From Macrostomum hystrix (Eukaryota; Platyhelminthes; Macrostomidae): a stretch of 64,000 nt of DNA. Below are positions 11,283-19,579 of this stretch, piece by piece (the first letter of the stretch is position 1; each line of letters opens with the position of its first letter). The stretch spans positions 3,739,501-3,803,500 of the forward strand of contig CATNEN010000029.1 in the NCBI GenBank assembly GCA_950097015.1, written 5' to 3'. Both the position numbers and the translations under genes were made by a program. The notes under the pieces were generated by a model that did no database searches, was not told the DNA's origin, and was given only the letters and a program-made list of their open reading frames with translations.

Positions 11283-14200
11283 TCAGTCCAGTAAGGCGCT
11301 GCGTATAATGTTCCGGCGTTGCGCACGCTTGGCCCGGGTGGACATTTCTGGTGTTCTTGGATGCATGCTTAAGTCCGGAGTCGGCCCAGCGTCTTGAGCT
11401 TCCAACGGTGCTGTAGCATCGAAGTCTGTGTCTGCTGTCACGTTCGGTGAGGCGCCGTTGATGTCGAGATCTACCTCGAGAGGAACGAGATGAGCTACTG
11501 CTCGGCAGGACTCGTTACCACTGCTTGTGCGCACGGTGACATAGCGTATGATACCATTGGCGTCTGGGTGTGTGGTAACGACCCGACAGGTCTTCCATGA
11601 CCCACGTGGTGTGTTCTCAGCGAGAAGGTAGAACTGACCGACTCGAGGTTCAACCCTGCGGTCGGGAAAGCGAGTACTATTGCTCAGATGAACGTTTTGA
11701 AGATGTTGTATGTACTCGCGTCGCCAGCGATGCCAAAAGGAGTCGACGATCTGTTCCCGGTGACGGTAAGCCGCTCGGAGTCTGTCTGCAGTCGTAGAAC
11801 CTGTTGGCAAGATGTTGCCTTCGGGCGCACTAGGCACATCAAGCCGAGACGATGGTGCGATAAGGCACGCGGGCGTGATCGGACGTGGGTCCTTCGGGTC
11901 GCTGCTCAATGACGTCAATGGGCGACTGTTGATGACCGCCTCTATCTTGCAGAGAAGTGTAGTGAGTTCCTCATCGGTGATGCGACGGTGCCAAAGAGCT
12001 GGGCGAAGACTTGATTTGACCATAGCCACCAGACGTTCTACGGCTCCTTGATGCCACGGTGACCGAGCCGGGGCAAACCTGAAGTGGAGCTTTTTGACTG
12101 CAGCGAACGGTTGGAGGTCGCTGTATAACTTACTCTGGAAGGCTGGAGAGAGAAGGGTGTCAACGACTTTTGCAGTGGCTTGGAACGCAGTGGCTTGATC
12201 AAGGAAAATGGTGCCCTCAGTTAGACCTCGGCGTGCCCAGAAGCGTTCAAATGCATGTAGTACGGCGTCTGCTGAATAATCGTGCAGGAGCTCGATATGA
12301 ACTGCTCGACTGGTCGCACAGCAGAGGAGTAGGGCCCAACGTTTTCGAGTAAGCTGTGTTCTGGGATCGAAGGTGTAGATCGGTCCTAGCTGGTCGACGA
12401 GAATCGAATTAAAGGCAGGTTGGGACGAGTCGAGGCGTTCGGGTGGAAGCTGGCCATGTGATGGACGTGGAAGTGTTGTTGCCTTAGAGAGACGGCATTC
12501 CCAACATCCTCGGACAACGTTGCGGACAGTTAAAAGTCCACGGGCGACCCAGAATCGTTCACGGAAACGGCTAAGTACAGTACCCGCTGATGCATGCTCT
12601 TCTTGACGATGGATATACATTATAATGAGACTAGTGAGGCGATGATCAGCCGGCAATAGCAGAGGATGAGTTGAGTCTGCACTAATCGTGGCGTTCGTGA
12701 GCCGGGAACCTAGCCGTAGATATCCACTTTCATCTCTGAATAGATCCAACTGGTGGATGAGCTTACACGACTTGTGCCTTCCGTTAGCTAGTGCGGCAAA
12801 CACATCAGCAAAGTGAATTTCTTGAACGTGCTGGATCCATAGCATTAGAGCCATTTCTCGCTCGATAGCGTCGGGAATGCCTTTGCTGCTGCTGTGCTTC
12901 GCGAACCGGAGGACATAAGACGTCGTGCCAAGGAGGGAATGGAGTCGTGAGAAACGGTAGAGATCCATGACCGATGGAGCACCTGCTCCAATAGCTGTCG
13001 CCGTGGTGTTCAAGGATGTTGCCTTGCAGACTTTGCTCTCTGATTGAGTATTACTGTCCGATTGGTTGCCTTGTGGAGCCGGGTTCCAGGAAGGCCAGTT
13101 CTCGTAGGGCTGTTGTAGGAAGGCAGGACCTCTGTAGAAGTCTGAGCCGATGAGCTGAGAGAGACCTAGCGGCTTAGTGCAGTAGTCAGCAGGATTGTCC
13201 TTAGTGTGGACGTAGCGACGGTCTGTTGTAAGGTTCGAATTCCGAATCTCTTGTACTCGCCGTTCTTCATATGGCCGAAGGTTCTTACCGTTCTGGATCC
13301 AGTGAAGGACGATCTGAGAGTCGATATAGTGAGTAACACCGACGATGTTCAGATGCGGGACTAGCATTTCGTGAAGGAGCGCCGTAGTCCGATTGGCCAG
13401 GAGTGCGGCCCATAGCTCGATGCGCGGAACCGTTATGAGAAGGTTTTTCTTTCCAGACGGTACGAGACGTGACTTGGCTAGGATGAGATTACAGGTTGAT
13501 CGGTCGTCGATCGTCTGCTGAACGTAGACAACAAAGCCGTACGCTTGGGTCGAGCCGTCACTGAAGACGATCAGCCGACAGGGTTTCGCTCTGTTCTCAA
13601 TGCAGTAGCGAGGCACGGCAATGCGATCGACCGCCGTAAATTCCTGATGAAGCCTTGTCCATGCTGCAGTCGTTTCAGCGTCAGCAAGCTTGTCCCATGG
13701 GTCGTTGGGCTTGAATGCCTTGTAATAGAGCAGGCGTCCTGCCAGTACTAGTGGGGCTGCGTACCCGAACGGATCGTAGATCTTACAGATCGCGCTGAGA
13801 AGTTGGACGCGAGTGAGTCCATCCGTCATTGGGATATCAGGTTTGGTGAGATGCAACACGTCGAGGGTTGTATCCCACGTGATACCTAAGTTTTTAACTT
13901 CGGTTCGTGAGATTCGATCTTCCAGGGGAACATTCACCAGGGCCTCTCGGTCATTAGCGGCGAATTCTCGAAGGTTGAAGCAAGCAGAACGGAAGAGTGT
14001 GCGAAGACCATTGACCAAACGAGGGCCTTCATCTGACTTGTCGTAGCCAATCACGAGATTGTCAACATACAAACCGCTTGGAATTGAAGCAATCTCTTGG
14101 CGAGAAAGGCCGAAACTCCCAGTTTCCGTAGCGTCAAGACAGAGCTTGAGAATTACCGCTTGTAAGATCCATGGTGATGGGCTGGCACCCATGACGATGC

Positions 14201-17123
14201 GGGTGAAACGCCAGAGCTGCCAATTGTCCTGGCTGAACGGCTTCGAGTGGTCTTTCGGTAAGATAATTCGCAAGGCATCCCGGAACTCTGGGTGAACACA
14301 GATCTGGTAAAATGCTGATTGCAGATCGCTTACGCAGGCGTATTTGAAAAGGCGTAGGCGGAGCTGGACTTGAAGAAGGCTAGTCAAAAGGTTCGGTCCG
14401 GTCTCAAGAAGATCATTTAGGCAAGGCCCGTTAAGTGACGTACGAGCTGAGGCGTCGACCACAGGACGAACCTTGGTGGTGCTCGAGGTGTGCTTGAACA
14501 CCGGGAAGTGTGGCAGTACATGTACAACCTGGCCTTTTGGCTGGGTCCCATCCACAGGTTCTAACACACCTTCTTCGATTCGCTTATGGAACTCACCGTA
14601 GTACTGGTTTCGTTGTTCCGGCGAAAGGCGACGATGAATGGCCTGTGCTCGGCCAAATGCTTGTCCAAAGTTAGACGGAAGCCTCTCAATTCCGGGTTTA
14701 AGGGGTAGAGCTACGGAGAACCGACCGTCGGTCCCACGAGTGGTGGTATCGATAAGTTGCTTTGTGAGTCGTTCACCATTGAGATTCAGTGTCTCTGCTC
14801 CCTTTTCCAGACCAAGAAGGTCCAGGCTTGTCATGCGTTCGACGAGTTCTTCCAGGTTGGGCTGGCGGATGTTGCAAAACAAGGAAGATGTTGGGATTTG
14901 ACCGCCTTGAAAACCGGGTGTACCTTCTAATGAGCCGGTGAGAACAATGCCAAAGGGTGTGAGGTGCGCAGTGAAGGTAGGTCGCAAGGAAATCGCGCTG
15001 ATACCTGGGCCGATAAGGAGCTGCGCATAGTCACTACCGATGATAAGGTCAAGCTCCATTTCATCATTCTCCGCTGGCGGAATGTTTTGAACATCTTGAG
15101 GCAAGCAAGCAAGGGTGGCTTGTATGTCCTTCGGTAAGGTGACTGCTGGTATGTGGATAGATGGTGCCACGACTTCCGTGGAGAGAGCCTTGATTGGCAT
15201 ACGGCGACCGTCTTTAGTAGATAGCTCCAGAAGAACGATTTCGGCTTGGACTTGTCGTCGTGTGGCGCTATGGCATGAAGAGCTGTCCAGCGTAACCTTG
15301 CCGTAGACCTTGAGACCGAGCTTGCGGGCGATGTCTCGCTTCAGGTAAGAGTAGGAACTGCCTCCATCAATAAGCGCACTGACGGGTGTCGACGTTCCGG
15401 TACATGGGTTGACCGCAGGTGCGGTGAAGGTTGCCATGACTGAAGGTCCAAGATGGCCATCCTGAGTGGTTGAGAAGCAGGAAACTGCGTTGATTTGGCT
15501 GGTATTTGTGATGGCGGGCTGAGACTCAGGAGTCATTGCTGCGTTAAGGTGACTATTTGTTTTGGGAGTAGTGCTGGTGGAGTGAGCGCTCGGGGTACTG
15601 CGCTTCGGCTCACTTAGTGTAGCACCGTGAATAGTGGTGTGGTGTTTGCCCTTGCACTCTCGGCACCGGAACCGGGAGAAGCATTGCTGAATTTCATGTC
15701 CACGGAGACAATTGAAACATAGCTTCTTGCGCCGCAGAATCTTGAGTTTGGCGTCTGGTGAAGATACACGGGTGCAGTGGAAGACGTCGTGATCTGTCTC
15801 GTCACAGTAAACGCAGTTAGGTCGTAATGCTTGACCACTGTTATTTGGAATCTTCAAACTGTGGCCCGGAGAACGCCAGGTGATATTTCTCGGCAGGTTG
15901 GATCTAGAGACGCGACTCGACTTAGATTTGAGACTGGAGTGGGTAGATGAGGCCGCGTTGAAAAGGCTAGCTCCAGCGAAAGGTGTAGAAATCGTACCGA
16001 TTGTTTGTTTGGCGACCCGAAGTGCGCGGAGCTTGATGTCCAGGTAGTCTTGTAGTTCCACCATGGTGGGCATTAGCGGCTTTGCGGCTTTGATCCGTTG
16101 ATCCTGTAGGTCCATCTGTACAGATGCTGGGAGCTTTGGCAAGATGGCGAAGACGTAGGCATCTACAGCCGCTGTAGGCTCACCAAGCCGTGCGAGTTGA
16201 CCAATAGTAAGACGGAGGTCGTCCGTGAATTCCTCGAAAGAATGATACTCAAACTCAATGAGTTGATGCATGCCGAGGAGGCGCTTGTAGCAAGCACTCT
16301 TTTGCTCCTGAGAGTCGCCATAGTTGATCTGGAGAATTCGACACGCCTCTTGGAAGGCGCCCTGTTGGCAGGCGTCCAACCCACCTAGCTTCTTGAGGGC
16401 ATTCCCGGAGAGTAGGCCCCGTAGGGCCTCGAACTTGTCGACCTCGGAGTAATCGACTTGATTGATTCGGTGACAGAAAGAATTCCAGAAGGCGGGGAAG
16501 CTTGCCGGATCTTCCCCGTCAAATGGTTGGAGCTGCACCTTACGTAGGATGGTGTCACTTAGTAGCGACGCTGGCCGCTGGGCCAGCTGGGTGCTGGAAG
16601 TCAGCGGAGAATTGGAAGGTGCCGGTGGGTTCTGGCGGATACTGAGCTGCTGCAGCATCTGCTGATTCTGTTGCATGAGTGCAGTCATGGCGCCTAGAAT
16701 CTGCTGCATACAGTCTGGTTGCTGTGTCGCTGTCTGAGAAATCGGAAGCGTACCTGAGCTGGGCATCCGTGCTGAATGAGTCGACTCAGGTAAAAGGTAG
16801 CTGGTTCGATTCGGAGACCAGACGGAAGTGGCAGTTGCTGGCGGCGTGCTGGACTGTTGAGAGTTGGCGAGACTGGCGTTGCGGCTGGTGTCGCCCGAAA
16901 TAGCCGTGCCTTGGTGGCTGCTAGGAATTTGTTGCAAGGTATTGGCAGGCAGTGAAGCGGTTGAAGGTCCAGGGTTGGTCGGCTGTGGCGTTGCGTTTGC
17001 GGCATCTCCGAGAGCGCGTGCGGAAGCTGTGTGCATGTTGCTGCGAGTGCCTTTGCTGTGTGCGGGCTTAGCAACGGTTGCCGATCGCTTGGATGTGGAT
17101 GTGTGGCCCTTCCGAATTACCAT
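11283..17123 (-). CDS. BEL/Pao gag-pol polyprotein, intact
   Basis: A single 1946-residue frame encodes the capsid and the enzymes for reverse transcription and integration. Approximate order by residue: low-complexity Ser/Thr/Gln N terminus; gag domain of the BEL type from about 200; Cys/His knuckles around 440-495 (CVYCDETDHDVFHC, CFNC..H..QC, CREC); aspartic protease about 585 (ALIDGGSSYSYL); reverse transcriptase with RPVVDAS and the YVDN catalytic box about 1019; RNase H with SDGS about 1191 and a later IDSQIVLHW; integrase with a zinc-binding H..C..C segment, then D about 1578 (VDQLGP), D about 1639 (LDQATAF) and E about 1695 (GAVERL), the DDE triad. There is no stop or frameshift, so it could be recently active. 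The first ATG of the open stretch is taken as the start. No env-like frame is present. Confidence 0.93.
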   Translation of the reverse strand: MVIRKGHTSTSKRSATVAKPAHSKGTRSNMHTASARALGDAANATPQPTNPGPSTASLPANTLQQIPSSHQGTAISGDTSRNASLANSQQSSTPPATATSVWSPNRTSYLLPESTHSARMPSSGTLPISQTATQQPDCMQQILGAMTALMQQNQQMLQQLSIRQNPPAPSNSPLTSSTQLAQRPASLLSDTILRKVQLQPFDGEDPASFPAFWNSFCHRINQVDYSEVDKFEALRGLLSGNALKKLGGLDACQQGAFQEACRILQINYGDSQEQKSACYKRLLGMHQLIEFEYHSFEEFTDDLRLTIGQLARLGEPTAAVDAYVFAILPKLPASVQMDLQDQRIKAAKPLMPTMVELQDYLDIKLRALRVAKQTIGTISTPFAGASLFNAASSTHSSLKSKSSRVSRSNLPRNITWRSPGHSLKIPNNSGQALRPNCVYCDETDHDVFHCTRVSSPDAKLKILRRKKLCFNCLRGHEIQQCFSRFRCRECKGKHHTTIHGATLSEPKRSTPSAHSTSTTPKTNSHLNAAMTPESQPAITNTSQINAVSCFSTTQDGHLGPSVMATFTAPAVNPCTGTSTPVSALIDGGSSYSYLKRDIARKLGLKVYGKVTLDSSSCHSATRRQVQAEIVLLELSTKDGRRMPIKALSTEVVAPSIHIPAVTLPKDIQATLACLPQDVQNIPPAENDEMELDLIIGSDYAQLLIGPGISAISLRPTFTAHLTPFGIVLTGSLEGTPGFQGGQIPTSSLFCNIRQPNLEELVERMTSLDLLGLEKGAETLNLNGERLTKQLIDTTTRGTDGRFSVALPLKPGIERLPSNFGQAFGRAQAIHRRLSPEQRNQYYGEFHKRIEEGVLEPVDGTQPKGQVVHVLPHFPVFKHTSSTTKVRPVVDASARTSLNGPCLNDLLETGPNLLTSLLQVQLRLRLFKYACVSDLQSAFYQICVHPEFRDALRIILPKDHSKPFSQDNWQLWRFTRIVMGASPSPWILQAVILKLCLDATETGSFGLSRQEIASIPSGLYVDNLVIGYDKSDEGPRLVNGLRTLFRSACFNLREFAANDREALVNVPLEDRISRTEVKNLGITWDTTLDVLHLTKPDIPMTDGLTRVQLLSAICKIYDPFGYAAPLVLAGRLLYYKAFKPNDPWDKLADAETTAAWTRLHQEFTAVDRIAVPRYCIENRAKPCRLIVFSDGSTQAYGFVVYVQQTIDDRSTCNLILAKSRLVPSGKKNLLITVPRIELWAALLANRTTALLHEMLVPHLNIVGVTHYIDSQIVLHWIQNGKNLRPYEERRVQEIRNSNLTTDRRYVHTKDNPADYCTKPLGLSQLIGSDFYRGPAFLQQPYENWPSWNPAPQGNQSDSNTQSESKVCKATSLNTTATAIGAGAPSVMDLYRFSRLHSLLGTTSYVLRFAKHSSSKGIPDAIEREMALMLWIQHVQEIHFADVFAALANGRHKSCKLIHQLDLFRDESGYLRLGSRLTNATISADSTHPLLLPADHRLTSLIIMYIHRQEEHASAGTVLSRFRERFWVARGLLTVRNVVRGCWECRLSKATTLPRPSHGQLPPERLDSSQPAFNSILVDQLGPIYTFDPRTQLTRKRWALLLCCATSRAVHIELLHDYSADAVLHAFERFWARRGLTEGTIFLDQATAFQATAKVVDTLLSPAFQSKLYSDLQPFAAVKKLHFRFAPARSPWHQGAVERLVAMVKSSLRPALWHRRITDEELTTLLCKIEAVINSRPLTSLSSDPKDPRPITPACLIAPSSRLDVPSAPEGNILPTGSTTADRLRAAYRHREQIVDSFWHRWRREYIQHLQNVHLSNSTRFPDRRVEPRVGQFYLLAENTPRGSWKTCRVVTTHPDANGIIRYVTVRTSSGNESCRAVAHLVPLEVDLDINGASPNVTADTDFDATAPLEAQDAGPTPDLSMHPRTPEMSTRAKRAQRRNIIRSALLD

Positions 17124-17193
17124 TTGGTTCGCGCTGATACGAAGCTGAATTGAGGTGTAGAACTTTAAGGCGGGCAGTTAAGCAGGCCTTTAA

Positions 17194-17209
17194 CCACGCT
17201 CTGCTACCA
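17194..17209 (-). other. Primer-binding site of the LTR element
   Basis: TGGTAGCAGAGCGTGG begins two bases inside the 3' edge of the 5' LTR, the position where a tRNA 3' end primes minus-strand synthesis. The TGG start matches the complement of a tRNA CCA tail. I cannot name the tRNA with certainty. Confidence 0.65.
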
Positions 17210-17211
17210 TT

Positions 17212-17515
17212 TGTCGTTTGTGACAATAATTTCAAAGTTAGGTTAGTTGAAGTAGAAGGCTGTAGTTGATCGTTATTAACAGAGTTTATTTGTAGATTAT
17301 TAAACGGTTGAACGGATCGTGAGAGCATAGCGCATTTGTCTCTTGAATATAATTTAGGGGTTTTGAACCTAGACAATACTGTACTGGGCTAAAGAAAGCA
17401 TTCTAGAATATTCTAGAATGGTGTTGCTATTTTTAGAAGCGTGCGCATCAACTGGGGAAGGAAAGCTAGGCAAACGATAAGGGCGGTTTTATGGAGGTTC
17501 AGTCTGAACCCGACA
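17212..17515 (-). mobile_element. 5' LTR of the BEL/Pao element
   Basis: 304 bp with TG...CA ends, identical by eye to the solo LTR at 10460-10763. It is followed on its outer side by the target-site bases GTAGC (17516-17520) and the satellite remnant. LTR identity suggests recent insertion, or duplication of one copy. Confidence 0.9.
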
Positions 17516-17793
17516 GTAGCAAATCTGACGCGTCACAAGGTAGTAGCTGATTGAAAAGAATGGTAGCAAATCTGAAGCGTCACATTTTCAGATAATTTGC
17601 TTATTGTACTCTTGAATTAAAGCGGATGCTTTTAGGGCTACATGTATTTATCTTTGTGACACTTTTTAGGTGCGCATGCTGAGGCCAAGATGGTTAGGAT
17701 TAGGGTTAGGGGGGTTTATAGCTGCGTCACGCTCAAATTTGTTTCATTCTCGTAGGACACACTGCGTCATTTCTTGCGTCATGATTTTAAACT
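17516..17793 (+). repeat. Satellite remnant plus unique flank, copy 2 of a duplicated segment
   Basis: Same sequence as 10764-11041, including the telomere-like TTAGGG-type stretch at about 17692-17710. After 17793 it diverges (TTCCGTCGCG here, ATTTTAAAAC at the left copy). This copy probably represents the true right-hand genomic flank. Confidence 0.85.
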
Positions 17794-19539
17794 TTCCGTC
17801 GCGTCAGATTATTGATTTTTCGCCATTTTTAAGTACCTGATCCTAGCAGTTTGATTCTCACTCGGCTCGAGCAGTTATTACAAGGCACTGAGTCCTGGTT
17901 TTTACTGGGCTTCTAGAGTTGTCACTGCCAACTAACGGACTCTTGCATATGTCTCACTGCTCTATTATTTGCATTAATTGTATTTATACAAAAGCAGGTT
18001 GCAAATTTTGCACGATCGTAAGGTCTGAGCTATTTCCCATCTGAGCTATCGTCTATTTATAGATGTAGGAGAGCTAACATTTTGAACAACAATTTAACAA
18101 TTTAACAACAATTTAACATCACAAATTTAATATAATGCAATACTTCGCATAATACGACAAGCACATTAATATGAAAAAATATTGGTACCACTTTTAATAC
18201 AGTTTGATATTTTATAATATTTTTATAATTAAAACAACTTGTGCACGAATACAGTATAATGATATATTGTGATATAATGCGATATTACTTGTATATTAAT
18301 TATGACAACTTTGGTGATTATGCAAATTTATTAATTTGGAGGCCTATTACACAAAATGTTTCTCTTTTTTAATTCAATTCTGTCCCTTTTTAGGGGGACA
18401 TAATCCTCACTTTTTACACTGTGCAAAAGCTTACAAAAACCTATGTATTGGCAGACTGCATGTTTGACGCTATTTGCACTAGTATTAGGTGCGTCTGCAC
18501 GGGTGTCTTCAATAACAAATCAGTATTTCTTCAAAATGAGAAGATATGAGAAGATATGAGAAGTATTTTCTAATGAGATAACAAACAGCGATTCCTATTG
18601 AAATTGCTTATTGATTGTCAAATAGTCTCATCGAGTCATTGAAGCCTCTGTGTTTTTTGTTTAATGTGTATTTCAGCTTTTAACTCGCGCATGCGAAAAT
18701 AAGACGCTTTTTACTCGATAAAATACGCAATATAGTAAAACAATATTGGCGTTTGGCGTTCGTTCGTTGAAAAGTCGCACAAGTAGTTATTTGTTTTTTC
18801 TCCAAGTGCACACTATCATGAAAGTTCACAGCATATATAATAAAAGTCTAGATGGGTCACTGCATCAAAATAGTTCATGCCTACTCATAGCAGAGCTGTG
18901 AAAGTTCCAACACAAGAAGGTTCGCGGGAGTGTTTTCAGCACCAATGTTGGTCTCAGGCAATCGGGGACGCGAACATCATAATACCGAGTTTGTTTTTAT
19001 TCCCCTTTGATTCCATATGTAACTGAATCATGTACTACACCTTCTGAGTTAGGCATGTGATCGACGCAGCGACTCGTATAGACTTTCTAATATTGGTATA
19101 ATTGGTATAATAAATTCTACAAAAGTTTATCTAATTGATCGTATAAGCTTTTACTGACAGTTTATTGAAAGCTTGTTTACTTTTAAGAGATATGCGCGTT
19201 GCTTTTCTGCTTGGCGTGCAGCAAAAAAACTGAAATTAAAGAAAATTTACTATGATAAAGGGTTCTGGAGATCAAGTGGAGTTCACATTGCCCCTTCACC
19301 TACAAAAAACGATTTACGAGCAAAAATGAATGTGTACCAGTCTGTGAAAAAAATCTAAAAGACAATAGACATAGCCATAGCTTTTTAATTCCCATATATC
19401 ATCACTCCTAACTCACTCTTAATTCATTCACCCACGAACTCATTTGCACTCATACTCGTGAACGCATGAACTCGCACAATTACTCACGAGCTCACTAACT
19501 CAAATCACCCACCTATTTTTAGGATTTAGAATTTTAACA
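17794..19539. other. AT-rich intergenic, nothing recognised
   Basis: No exon-like open frames, RNA genes or tandem arrays are supported. Short low-complexity stretches (AACAATTTAAC near 18085-18115, and direct repeats of AGAAGATATG near 18539-18560) are the only structure seen. Confidence 0.5.
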
Positions 19540-19545
19540 TTTATT
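19540..19545 (-). terminator. Poly(A) signal of the prominin-like gene
   Basis: AATAAA on the minus strand, about 35 bases past the stop at 19580. Its proximity implies a very short 3' UTR. Confidence 0.55.
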
Positions 19546-19579
19546 TTAGCAATGCTTAAAAGTGTGGATAAACGAACAT

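Larger units (their letters stand above)
11063..17515 (-). mobile_element. BEL/Pao LTR retrotransposon, nearly complete, 3' LTR truncated
   Basis: Order on the minus strand: 5' LTR 17515-17212, primer-binding site, uninterrupted gag-pol frame 17123-11283, 3' internal region, then only 39 bp of the 3' LTR (11101-11063, TGTCGGG end) before the sequence switches to the duplicated flank. The 5' LTR is followed on its outer side by GTAGC, the same target site as the solo LTR. A poly-A/T run at 11127-11139 lies between the coding region and the LTR remnant. No polypurine tract is obvious beside the LTR start. Confidence 0.9.
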
